From positions 186,001-250,000 of the forward strand of contig NZ_JAKGCU010000001.1 of NCBI RefSeq assembly GCF_021556435.1: a stretch of 64,000 bases of DNA. Direction: 5' to 3'. Below are positions 17,815 through 25,500 of the stretch, one piece after another. A model generated the notes under the pieces. That model was given only the letters and a program-made list of their open reading frames with translations, was not told where the DNA came from and did no database searches. Origin of the DNA: Gordonia tangerina. Its GTDB lineage: Bacteria; Actinomycetota; Actinomycetes; Mycobacteriales; Mycobacteriaceae. Every line of letters starts with the position of its first letter. Within the stretch, counting starts at the first letter, position 1. The translations under genes and the position numbers were made by a program.

Positions 17815-18777
17815 GTGGCCGGTGGCCTCGTTGCGCTGTTGGACGACATCGCGACCTTGACCCGAGCGGCCGCGGCGTCGCTCGACGACATCGGTGCGGC
17901 GGCCGGCAAGGCCAGCATCAAAGCGGCGGGCGTCGTCGTCGACGACACGGCCGTGACGCCGCGCTACGTCCACGGCTTCACCCCCGACCGCGAGCTGCCG
18001 ATCGTCCGCAAGATCGCCGTCGGGTCCATCCGCAACAAGCTGCTGATCATCCTGCCGGTGGCGATGATCCTCAGCCAGTTCCTGCCGCAAGCGCTGCCGT
18101 ATCTGCTGATCGCCGGCGGACTGTTCTTGAGTTACGAGGGTGCCGAAAAGGTGTACGAAGCCCTCGGCGGCGGCCACGGACACCACGACGCCGACGAGGT
18201 GCCGGCCGTGGCAAAGGGCCCCGAGTTCGAGAAGTCCATGGTCAGCGGTGCCATCCGCACCGACCTGATCCTGTCGGCGGAGATCATGGTCATCTCGTTG
18301 TCGTCGGTCGAATCCGAACCGTTCCTTACCCGATTGCTGGTGCTGATCGTGGTGGCCTTCCTCATCACCGCACTCGTCTACGGCGTGGTCGCGGTGATCG
18401 TCAAGATGGACGACGTGGGACTGTCACTGGCGCAACGCAAGTCGACGGCGAGCCAACGCATCGGTCGCGGCCTGGTCAAGGCGATGCCGAAGATCATGTC
18501 CACCCTGACCGTGGTGGGCATTGCCGCTATGCTGTGGGTCGGTGGGCACATCCTGATCGTCAACGTCGGCGAGGCCGGATTCCATTGGCCCGCCGACCGT
18601 CTGCACGACATCGAGCACTGGTTCCACGAGTTGTCCCACTCGTTGGGCGGTGTTCTGTCGTGGACGGCGGGGACCGTGGTGTCAGCGGTCGTGGGGTTGG
18701 TGATCGGCGCGATCATCGTGGCGATCATGCATGTCATTCCGAAGCGGGGCGGCAAGCACGCCGACGCATCCCACTGA
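17815..18777 (+). CDS. DUF808 family inner-membrane protein
   Basis: 320 residues from GTG 17815, chosen over GTG 17791 because GGGAGG lies five bases upstream and because the family starts with a MAGGLxALLDDIA-like segment, as here. The N-terminal helix is followed by FTPDRELPIVRKIAVGSIRNKLLIILPVA, quoted here across residues about 55-83, and five to six membrane spans, ending in a VGLVIGAIIVAIMHVIP segment. Homologous to E. coli YedI, function unknown. It converges with the Fic gene; both stop codons are inside one hairpin. Confidence 0.88.
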   Translation: MAGGLVALLDDIATLTRAAAASLDDIGAAAGKASIKAAGVVVDDTAVTPRYVHGFTPDRELPIVRKIAVGSIRNKLLIILPVAMILSQFLPQALPYLLIAGGLFLSYEGAEKVYEALGGGHGHHDADEVPAVAKGPEFEKSMVSGAIRTDLILSAEIMVISLSSVESEPFLTRLLVLIVVAFLITALVYGVVAVIVKMDDVGLSLAQRKSTASQRIGRGLVKAMPKIMSTLTVVGIAAMLWVGGHILIVNVGEAGFHWPADRLHDIEHWFHELSHSLGGVLSWTAGTVVSAVVGLVIGAIIVAIMHVIPKRGGKHADASH

Positions 18778-18813
18778 GGTGAACGTTCCGGTTTCCGGCA
18801 CGTTCACCTCAGT
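18773..18813. terminator. Bidirectional terminator hairpin containing both stop codons
   Basis: ACTGAGGTGAACGT (18773-18786) and ACGTTCACCTCAGT (18800-18813) are perfectly complementary over 14 bp with a 13-bp loop. The TGA of the DUF808 gene (18775-18777) lies in the left arm and the TGA of the leftward Fic gene (18809-18811) in the right arm, so one stem closes both genes. No T-run is needed on either side for the symmetry argument, and none is obvious. Confidence 0.75.
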
Positions 18814-20026
18814 GCCGGCTCCGCCTCGCCGCCCTGCCTGCGAACTCATCGAGCGCGTCGGTGACCTCCATTGCCTGCCACATCCTGTTGCGAGTGAATC
18901 CGGTTAACTCGCGCAGGATTCCCGCCTCGACTAGGGGGTCGATGGCCCTGCCGGCGTTGTCGGGGGAGATGCCCAACGCGGCCGCGGTGGCCCGTCGATC
19001 CACCACCGGCTGCCGGAGTAGGAGATCCAGCAGCTTCTGGGTGCCCGAACCCCGGCGAGCACGAACTCGTTCGCCCCACAACTCGCGAATGCGACGCAGA
19101 TCAGAGACCAGTCGGCTGCCGTTGTCTACGGCGGAAAGCGCTGCATACGAGAACGTTTCGACGATCGCCGACAGATCGCCAGACCGATAGGCATCCAACG
19201 CGGCAAAGTAGCTGCGCGTGTCGGCGAGCAGCCCCGCCGACACCGGCACGGTGACGTTCTGCGTCAGCCGGCTTGCGCGCAGCATTGCCTGCACGAGCGC
19301 GCGGCCGGTCCGCCCGTTGCCGTCGGGAAATGGATGGATGGTCTCGAACTGGCCGTGCGCAACCGCGACGTGGACCAGCGGCGAAACATCGGCGCGGTGC
19401 GAGAATGCAATGAAGTCGTCCATGAGACCAGGCACATGCGCGGGGGTGGGCGCGACAAAGTCGGCGCTATGGGGGCCGATGCTGGTCCCGCCGATCCATA
19501 CCTGATCCTCGCGCCACCGCCCAGCCATCTGGGGACTCGTGTCCTCCATCAAAGCGCGGTGCATAGCCAGAATCGCGTTGGTGTCCAGTCGGTCGGCCAG
19601 CTCGATGGCCGCAGTCATTGCCGCAACATTGCCGACGATCTCGGTGGCGTTGCGTTTCTCTCGGCTGCCCAACTCGGCGAGCGCGATCTGCTTGGCGCCC
19701 GACGACAGATTCTCGATCTGCGACGACGAGGCAGATTCGGAGCGGAGAAGGATGGCGGAAAAGGGTGCGAGCTCGTTGCCGAGTTCGGCATCGAAACGGG
19801 TGATCACCGAACTGGCCTCGGCGACCAGGGCGGACGTCTCGGGAGAAACATGCGGGGTCAGGTCGGCGACGTGCGGGACCAGAGCTGCACGGTACGGACC
19901 GCGGTACCGCTCGCGCTGCGTCCGGGTCAGCAAGTCAGCAGGAATGGTCGGGGACCACTCGACGACCTCACTGGACACCGCGGGCCAGGGGTTCTGGCTG
20001 CGGTTGTCGGCAGAAAGTGAGGGCAT
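18809..20026 (-). CDS. Fic family protein
   Basis: 405 residues. Full Fic motif HPFPDGNGRTGR at 231-242 with the catalytic His. An inhibitory helix of the class II type lies upstream in SASSSQIENLSSG (Ser101-x3-Glu105-Asn106), so activity is probably autoinhibited. A winged-helix C-terminus (RRATAAALGISPDNAGRAIDPLVEAG across about 345-370) follows, as in the Fic/DUF4172-type proteins with DNA-binding tails. Fic enzymes AMPylate or otherwise modify protein side chains. The promoter region carries inverted half-sites (20018-20066), and the MNT gene diverges from it. Confidence 0.92.
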   Translation of the reverse strand: MPSLSADNRSQNPWPAVSSEVVEWSPTIPADLLTRTQRERYRGPYRAALVPHVADLTPHVSPETSALVAEASSVITRFDAELGNELAPFSAILLRSESASSSQIENLSSGAKQIALAELGSREKRNATEIVGNVAAMTAAIELADRLDTNAILAMHRALMEDTSPQMAGRWREDQVWIGGTSIGPHSADFVAPTPAHVPGLMDDFIAFSHRADVSPLVHVAVAHGQFETIHPFPDGNGRTGRALVQAMLRASRLTQNVTVPVSAGLLADTRSYFAALDAYRSGDLSAIVETFSYAALSAVDNGSRLVSDLRRIRELWGERVRARRGSGTQKLLDLLLRQPVVDRRATAAALGISPDNAGRAIDPLVEAGILRELTGFTRNRMWQAMEVTDALDEFAGRAARRSRH

Positions 20027-20066
20027 GAGGCGACCATACCTTCAGTTAGACGATAAGTGAGGGTAT
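20018..20066. promoter_or_regulatory. Half-site array at the Fic promoter
   Basis: TGAGGGCAT (20018-20026, overlapping the Fic start codon), ATACCTTCA (20036-20044) and TGAGGGTAT (20058-20066). The last two form an inverted repeat with one mismatch and a 13-bp spacer; the first and last are in direct orientation 40 bp apart. They overlap the likely Fic promoter, so autoregulation by the winged-helix tail of Fic or by the HTH of the divergent MNT protein is plausible. Confidence 0.55.
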
Positions 20067-20168
20067 GTCTGCGTCATGCCGTCACTTGTTGCCGGCCGCC
20101 TGAGGTACGCGATATCGGCATCGCTGACGTGGCCCAATGTCCCCGCCCACCGCTGATAAGATTGGCTT

Positions 20169-20642
20169 ATGGATCTCGCTGGCGAATACCGCAGCGCCCG
20201 GCGTGACGAGGAAGTTGCGCGACTGCGGCGCATCCTTGCGTTGCGGGCGCTGGCGGCGACCGGGAAGTCTCAGCGAGAGATCGCCGAGGCTCTCGACATC
20301 ACTCAGCCGGCAGTCAGCCAGCAACTCAAGTTCGCGCCCGACCTCAACGGGGTGCACCCTGAGATGCTGCTCGAAGCCGCCGCGCCCGTCCTCAAAGTGC
20401 TTGCCGCGCAACGCGGGTACACGCGCGTGGCCGCATTCGGTTCGGTCGCTCGCCAGGAGGCAGATCCCGACTCGGATATCGACCTGATCGTGGAGGCCCC
20501 CGACTCTGCGTCGTCGTTCGACTTCGTCGGCTTCAAACGACTCCTCGAGGGGGTCCTCGGTCGCGAGATCGATCTCGTCGAGTACGGCGGCCTGAAAGCC
20601 GGCCTCGACGACGATATTCGCGATGAGGCAATTCTGCTCTGA
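20169..20642 (+). CDS. MNT-type nucleotidyltransferase antitoxin with N-terminal HTH
   Basis: 157 residues. Residues 20-60 form a helix-turn-helix (GKSQREIAEALDITQPAVSQ). The C-terminal half is a minimal nucleotidyltransferase: AFGSVARQEADPDSDIDLIVE carries the GS...DxD signature, with a third acidic residue in IDLVEYGG. HTH-MNT proteins partner with HEPN toxins, which they inactivate by adding nucleotides. The gene after it, overlapping by one base (TGATG), starts as a HEPN toxin but is truncated. TAAGAT eight bases before the ATG could be a -10 box of a leaderless transcript. Confidence 0.85.
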   Translation: MDLAGEYRSARRDEEVARLRRILALRALAATGKSQREIAEALDITQPAVSQQLKFAPDLNGVHPEMLLEAAAPVLKVLAAQRGYTRVAAFGSVARQEADPDSDIDLIVEAPDSASSFDFVGFKRLLEGVLGREIDLVEYGGLKAGLDDDIRDEAILL

Positions 20643-20731
20643 TGAATCGGAAGGCGGCCAAGGAACTACTGCATATCCGCGCTTGGTTGCAGCGCGTTCA
20701 GGAGATCAGCGAGCGCGGCAAGGGCGCCAAT
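20642..20731 (+). pseudogene. HEPN toxin, truncated after about 29 codons
   Basis: Starts like HEPN partners of MNT antitoxins: MNRKAAKELLHIRAWLQRVQ, then EISERGKGA. Homology stops there. The following DNA (20732 onward) is a near copy of the Fic start and promoter region, not HEPN sequence. The rest of the domain, including the RxxxxH ribonuclease motif, is missing. The frame stays open to 21001 but encodes unrelated residues. Confidence 0.7.
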
Positions 20732-20860
20732 AGTGAGGGCACGTGGCGGCCATACTCTCATTTAGTGCGTGGGTTAGGGCGCAAGTACGGGTTGCCCTCA
20801 CTTGCTTGTGCGGGGGCGCGTGAAGTCAGTGGCCCGCCACATGGGGTCGCGTCTCACCGG
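20732..20860 (-). repeat. Partial duplicate of the Fic start/promoter region, with possible Fic C-terminal remnant
   Basis: AGTGAGGGCA at 20732 and the following GGCGGCCATACTCTCATTTA match the segment from 20016 (AGTGAGGGCATGAGGCGACC and on) in about 29 of 37 positions, same orientation; on the minus strand the copy still has a start-like GTG CCC TCA CT. Further on, minus-strand 20860-20798 reads DPMWRATDFTRPRTSK-stop, resembling RMWQAMEVT near the C-terminus of the intact Fic protein. The remnant call is weak; the promoter duplication is clear. Confidence 0.5.
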
Positions 20861-20894
20861 GCGACATCGTGCATGCCTGGTCGGCTGGGTGGGA

Positions 20895-21542
20895 TCAGCC
20901 GTTGGGGACCTTGTCGATTGTGGCTCGCGTCAGGTCGATGGCCCTTCGGCATACTTCGTCTAGAGTTGGTGCCGGCAGAGAATGGTACGCGGCGCCCGTA
21001 ACGACGCCAGAGCCCTCGGCTTGTACGTAGGTGAAACAGCTCGTTTGGTTTACCGCGCCTACACCGACATTCCTATCGCTGACGACGATATCCTCGCGCC
21101 AGGTGAAAGATCTGTTGAGCTTCTTGTAGGCCGCGAGACTCTCGGAATCTGCCACAATTTGATCCGCATACCAGCCCTCCATCCCCTCGCCAGCGTAATG
21201 CCATTTGCAGCCCCGCAACGTCTGACCTGATACCGCGGCTGCGTCCGCTGTGGAGGATTGATCGAGGCCTACCCTGTCTGCAACGGCTTGGTCCACTGCT
21301 GTGCACGGCTCGTAGGCCGTACCGTCGTTCGAACTGTTCCACCGTTTTTCAAACTGATTCTCAAACGGCAAACTCTGGCCGGCAGCGTCAGTCTGCCGAA
21401 TGCCGCTAGCGGTCGAGGTGCTTGAAGCCACGTTCCGTGTATCAATGCCTCCGTCGCAGGCGGCGACCATCAATATGAAGGGCGCAAGAACGCACGCGAC
21501 AGCCTTGACGCGCGCTCTGCGGCGACCCAAGCTACTGGTCAC
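20895..21542 (-). CDS. DUF3558-like lipoprotein
   Basis: 215 residues. Lipoprotein signal: basic MTSSLGRRRARVKA, hydrophobic stretch, lipobox MVAAC with Cys29. The mature part has YEPCTAVDQAVADRVGL, GCKWHYAG and SCFTYV with paired cysteines, and DEVCRRAIDLTRATIDKVP at the end, the layout of DUF3558 proteins of mycolata. Its start overlaps the upstream gene's stop by 11 bp, so the two are co-transcribed. Confidence 0.8.
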   Translation of the reverse strand: MTSSLGRRRARVKAVACVLAPFILMVAACDGGIDTRNVASSTSTASGIRQTDAAGQSLPFENQFEKRWNSSNDGTAYEPCTAVDQAVADRVGLDQSSTADAAAVSGQTLRGCKWHYAGEGMEGWYADQIVADSESLAAYKKLNRSFTWREDIVVSDRNVGVGAVNQTSCFTYVQAEGSGVVTGAAYHSLPAPTLDEVCRRAIDLTRATIDKVPNG

Positions 21543-21954
21543 GACTCAATTCCGCAGCAGAGTCCTGGTCAGTCGCCGCGAGTTCCTTCGCCGCGTTCTC
21601 GCATTGGTCGGCGAGCTGCTCGAGTCGAACTATTTGGTTAACAAGCTCGTTTCTCCATGAGCCTTCTGCGCCAACGAGCGCGAGAAGGGAGTCTCGTAAG
21701 GCTGCGCCCTCTTCGCAGTCCTGGCCGAAATAGTTGCCCTTGATGAGTGGCTCGACAATCTCGACTGCGTTCTTCAACGATTCCGCCGCCTTCCGAGCAT
21801 CCGCCGCCCGCGCAGCCCACTTCCCCTGCTCAGACAGCACACCCAACCCGTCAACCGGCTGTCCCCAATCCAGCGGATTCGGGGCCGCCGTGATCTCCGG
21901 CATCGCCACGCACGGCTCGAGGGCGTTACTCCCGAACTTCTTGTCGCCAGTCAC
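21532..21954 (-). CDS. Helical hypothetical protein upstream of lipoprotein
   Basis: 140 residues from GTG 21954, chosen because GGGAGG is seven bases upstream (21961-21966). Mostly alpha-helical with a long Ala/Glu-rich second half (VRLEQLADQCENAAKELAATDQ); the start reads VTGDKKFGSNALEPCVAMPE. No domain recognised. Size and co-transcription with a DUF3558 lipoprotein suggest a cell-envelope or secretion-linked role, as such pairs recur in mycolata; that is inference. Confidence 0.6.
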   Translation of the reverse strand: MTGDKKFGSNALEPCVAMPEITAAPNPLDWGQPVDGLGVLSEQGKWAARAADARKAAESLKNAVEIVEPLIKGNYFGQDCEEGAALRDSLLALVGAEGSWRNELVNQIVRLEQLADQCENAAKELAATDQDSAAELSRDQ

Positions 21955-22207
21955 AGATGTCCTCCCACGTTGATTGGACGCATAGACCCCCGTTGCGGTT
22001 CCCGCGTCAACGCCTGCGAGCGAAGTGACGATTCTCGCCCGCGAGGTCAGCGTAGCGGGCCGGCTACCAGTCGTGATGGTCGGAAGCCGCCGACGGTGGA
22101 TCACGCGGTTATCCCTGACAGGCTTGATTCGGTCCGGCTGACCTCATCCGCCGAGGTCAGCGCCCCGAACTCACCGGCGACCCCGCTGATCGTGCTGTAC
22201 TGGAGAG

Positions 22208-23074
22208 GTGATCAGGCTCCTCGTGATTGTCGTCGTGGTGGCGGCGATCGCGGTTGCCCTGGTGGTGGTCGGGTCCTGGGTGGTCGACGGTGTCCGGTCG
22301 TTGGGCACAGGAATCGCTGACCGGGTCCGACGGATCGGATCGTCCACCCAGAAGTCGCTGCCCGCCGACTCCGACCCGCAGCCCGACACCCCAAACGAGC
22401 CGCTGGCGGAACTTGCCGAGGACCTCCGCGCCGCCAGCGCCCGCCGCTGGGCGCGGTGCCGCGCCATCCAGGAACAGGCAGAACCGGCCGAGTCCGAGCA
22501 GTACCGGCAACTCGCGGCACACCGGTGGGACCCCGACCTCGTCGACGTCGACCGTCTCCGCACCGAATCGATCGGACAGATCGCCGCGACCGCCGGCCTG
22601 GTCGCCGACCGCGTGAGCGACTACCCGGCCTGGAAGCTCGACTTCTTCGACCGTCACGGCGTCCGCGTCGACCTCGCCGCCGAGGTGACCGCGCTGGCGA
22701 CGTCGGCCGCCAACGTCCGCGACCAGATCTCGCTCCTGGGCGATCCGCCCACCAACCTGGCCGCCGACCACGACGTCGTCACCACCTACGCCGCCAAGGC
22801 GCAACTGTTGTCGCGGCGGCTCGACGGACTCGTCGAACGGCTCGGCGCGCTGGGCGAGTACCAGCAGATCGTGGCCGCCATCCAGCAGCGCCAGGACAAG
22901 CGGGACTGGCTGGACCGGGTCAGCGCCATCGACGACTTCGAGAACGAGGTCGACGCCCAATGGGACGCCACCGAGGCCGGCCGGATGCGCAACACCGCCG
23001 ACGAATCGGAGATGTTGGCGTCGATCTACCTGGATGCGCTTGCGCCGCTGGCGAAGACGCTCGGGCGGGAGTGA
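22208..23074 (+). CDS. Membrane-anchored hypothetical protein
   Basis: 288 residues from GTG 22208. One N-terminal transmembrane helix (LLVIVVVVAAIAVALVVVG), a proline-rich linker and a long helical region with many charged heptads (LRAASARRWARCRAIQEQAEP, LSRRLDGLVERLGALGEYQ). No family recognised. It looks like a membrane-anchored coiled coil of unknown function. The 252 bp upstream to 21955 contain no gene. Confidence 0.6.
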   Translation: MIRLLVIVVVVAAIAVALVVVGSWVVDGVRSLGTGIADRVRRIGSSTQKSLPADSDPQPDTPNEPLAELAEDLRAASARRWARCRAIQEQAEPAESEQYRQLAAHRWDPDLVDVDRLRTESIGQIAATAGLVADRVSDYPAWKLDFFDRHGVRVDLAAEVTALATSAANVRDQISLLGDPPTNLAADHDVVTTYAAKAQLLSRRLDGLVERLGALGEYQQIVAAIQQRQDKRDWLDRVSAIDDFENEVDAQWDATEAGRMRNTADESEMLASIYLDALAPLAKTLGRE

Positions 23075-23113
23075 CGGCCCGGTCCATCTCGTGTCACCGC
23101 ATAGGATGGCCGA

Positions 23114-23773
23114 ATGGATGGTGGGCCGGTTGATGTGGAACGCGAGGAGTGGATTGGTGCTGAGCCGCTGTTCCGTTTGTTCGTGTTCTCCTACGAGGCC
23201 GGCAGCTACCACGTGGAGGCGTTCGATCATTGGTGTCGTGACGTCACCCGACTGATCGCGGACGCAGGCTACTACTACACCGACAGTGACAAGCTGTGGT
23301 CACTGGCCTTGATCCACGAGGGATCACGAGGTACCGACATGACGTGGCTCTCCGGCTACGACTACCGGATCGCGCCACAAACGTTCGGCGAGCGGCAAGC
23401 TCGTCGCGATATGCAGTTGCGGTTTCTGGCGGCCAGGTCGCGAAGCTCGAAACCGGTCGTCTTGCCAGACGGGTTGCGGGTCATCCGCATGTTTCCCGAA
23501 TGGGGAGGAGCGGGTCCACTGTGGGAGTCGTTCACCGACAACTATCCAGCCGATCCTCGTCGGCTCGGCCTGAGTCGCGGCCTGGCTGCCAAACTGGAGG
23601 CGTGGAACGAGCATTGGGGTTCCCGACACCACGACGAACCGCTCGCCGATGCCGACAGATGGCTCGCCGAGGGCGTGGAACTGCACGCCGAGGTTCAACG
23701 TGCGATGGCGGAAATTGCCGAGGTGGCGCCAGAGTTCCTACCGCACGAACGGCAATCCCCCGAGACGCTATGA
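23114..23773 (+). CDS. Hypothetical protein
   Basis: 219 residues, AGGAT before ATG 23114. Aromatic- and acidic-rich, with WIGAEPLFRLFVFSYEAGSYHVEAF, quoted across residues 13-37, and GYYYTDSDKLWSLALIHEG. The first two features recall immunity-type or DUF proteins that sit in toxin loci, but I do not recognise the family. It follows the membrane-anchored coiled-coil gene by 39 bp in the same direction. Confidence 0.5.
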   Translation: MDGGPVDVEREEWIGAEPLFRLFVFSYEAGSYHVEAFDHWCRDVTRLIADAGYYYTDSDKLWSLALIHEGSRGTDMTWLSGYDYRIAPQTFGERQARRDMQLRFLAARSRSSKPVVLPDGLRVIRMFPEWGGAGPLWESFTDNYPADPRRLGLSRGLAAKLEAWNEHWGSRHHDEPLADADRWLAEGVELHAEVQRAMAEIAEVAPEFLPHERQSPETL

Positions 23774-23879
23774 CACGTACGCCGCGGCGCAAAGGCGGAG
23801 TTGTCGTGACCACGCGTCAGGATTCACCACCGTGTGACCATTGAGTCACCGACATCGACACGAAAGCGACGGTGCCCCC

Positions 23880-24497
23880 GTGAACGACGACGAGATCTTC
23901 ACCGCGATCGCCGATGAGCGACGTCGCCTGGCCGACCTGGCCAGCACCTTCACCGACGACCAGTGGGCCACGCCGTCGTTGTGTGGCGGCTGGACCTGCC
24001 GCGACGTGGTGGCCCATCTGGTGGTGCCGCTGGTGGTGTCGATCCCCGCGTTCGGGCTGGCGATGCTGCGCGCCCGTGGCAACTTCGATCGCGCCAACAT
24101 CGCCATGACCGCCAAGGTTGCGGCCAGCTACTCCGATCTGCCGAAGACGCTGCGCGACAAGGCCGACAAACGCTTCACACCGCCCGGGCAGGGACCGCGC
24201 GCACCATTGACCGACACCCTCGTGCACGGACTCGACATTCGCCGACCGCTCGGCATCGCCGCTGACTTCGATGCCGACCGTGTCCGGGAGGTGCTCGACT
24301 TCCTGGTCGACAGCGCGGGCAAGAACATCTTCGGCACCACGCCGACCACGGTGCGCTGGGTGGCCACCGACCTCGACTGGACCGGCGGCGACGGCCCCAT
24401 CGTCAAAGGGCCGGCCGAGTCGTTGATGCTGGTGCTCAGCGGTCGGTCGGCGGGGATCGCAGATCTGAGCGGGGATGGAGTGGCCCACCTTGGGTGA
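23880..24497 (+). CDS. Maleylpyruvate isomerase/DinB-like mycothiol-dependent enzyme
   Basis: 205 residues from GTG 23880; a TTG 39 bases upstream is in frame but gives an unlikely HRHRHE start. N-terminal DinB-like four-helix part: LADLASTFTDDQWATPSLCGGWTCRDVVAHLVVPL, quoted from residues about 16-50, with His48 as metal ligand, and LVHGLDIRRPLG supplying another His. This is the TIGR03083 actinobacterial pattern. Such proteins use mycothiol as cofactor; substrate unknown. Confidence 0.75.
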   Translation: MNDDEIFTAIADERRRLADLASTFTDDQWATPSLCGGWTCRDVVAHLVVPLVVSIPAFGLAMLRARGNFDRANIAMTAKVAASYSDLPKTLRDKADKRFTPPGQGPRAPLTDTLVHGLDIRRPLGIAADFDADRVREVLDFLVDSAGKNIFGTTPTTVRWVATDLDWTGGDGPIVKGPAESLMLVLSGRSAGIADLSGDGVAHLG

Positions 24498-24554
24498 CCG
24501 CCAACCGACAAGAACCCGTGCGGGGATGTCGACGCGGCCCCAGCCCAGCAAACG

Positions 24555-25268
24555 TCAGGCCGCTGCCGGATCGAGCAGCCGGAGCAGCCATCGGGAGAGT
24601 TCGGGGATGGAGGCGAGCAGATCGACCGGGTCGGAGGTCTCGAGCGCATCCGACGTGATCTGGCGAACCGCGTAGACGACACCGAGGTACGCCGATGGGG
24701 GAAGCACGTCGCCCTCGTGCCGCGTGTCGACGATGTGGCGGTGATGGTCGGCCACGGTGTCGGCGAACAGCTGCAACGAGTGCCGCCGACGCTGCCGGGC
24801 GGGCGCACCCATCGCGTCGATCTCGACTTGAAAAGCGCGGCCCACCACCGGATCGCGCTGCATCGGTTCCAGATAGCCGCGCAGACATGCGTCCACGAAG
24901 TCGGCCAGACTCTGCTCGGGATTCAGCCGTGCCGCGATGCCGGTGAGCAACACCTCGATGAATCTGTCGTAGGCGGCCAGCGCGCACGCCTGTTTGTCGG
25001 CGAACACCCGGTAGAACGCGGCCCGCGACACCTGCGCTCGCTCGACGATGTCGGCGACGCTGACCGCGGCATAGCCCCGGGCCGCGACGAGTTCGGTGAG
25101 CGCGATGAGGAGTCGCTCCTGCTGGGCGGCGTCGATCTGGACGCGAGGGATGCTGTGCCGACCTCGGGGCAGCGGTGCCGGGGGAGTGAAGAACACCCCC
25201 GGCACGATGGCGACGATGCCGCGGGGATCGGCAGGCGCACCTCCCGGCTCGCCGCCACTGGTCGCCAT
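24555..25268 (-). CDS. TetR family regulator
   Basis: 237 residues. The TetR HTH is at about 50-95: LIALTELVAARGYAAVSVADIV followed by ERAQVSRAAFYRVFADK, quoted in two pieces. A 40-residue Pro/Gly-rich leader precedes it, so the true start could be further in. The ligand domain is helical. Divergent from the M28-like peptidase gene at 25501; an AAGT-N4-ACTT palindrome lies between. Confidence 0.88.
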   Translation of the reverse strand: MATSGGEPGGAPADPRGIVAIVPGVFFTPPAPLPRGRHSIPRVQIDAAQQERLLIALTELVAARGYAAVSVADIVERAQVSRAAFYRVFADKQACALAAYDRFIEVLLTGIAARLNPEQSLADFVDACLRGYLEPMQRDPVVGRAFQVEIDAMGAPARQRRRHSLQLFADTVADHHRHIVDTRHEGDVLPPSAYLGVVYAVRQITSDALETSDPVDLLASIPELSRWLLRLLDPAAA

Positions 25269-25402
25269 GATCGGGGTCTTCCTCTAGCGGTACGGGACGT
25301 CGATGACCACGTGAAGCTATCACGACGATGGTCTAGCCGCCTGACCTGCGCAGACAATCACTCAGGCGGCGGAGGGACAGAGCCGTCCGCCGCCACCGAT
25401 AA

Positions 25403-25414
25403 AAGTACGCACTT
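25403..25414. promoter_or_regulatory. AAGTACGCACTT palindrome between TetR and peptidase genes
   Basis: AAGT (25403-25406) and ACTT (25411-25414) flank ACGC, a TetR-type operator shape, in the 232-bp divergent intergenic region. It is followed by a T-rich stretch unusual for this genome. No other repeat is evident in the gap. Confidence 0.4.
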
Positions 25415-25500
25415 GTTTTTCTTTCCTGAACGGGACTACATTCATGCCACCGCCGTGAGCCACATCACGTTCACGGGCCGTCGTCGTCAGGGGAGATGGA

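Noticed and set aside
22157..23230. 357-codon minus-strand frame over the coiled-coil gene
   Set aside because: No domain and no ribosome binding site; the plus-strand gene has a transmembrane start and normal composition.
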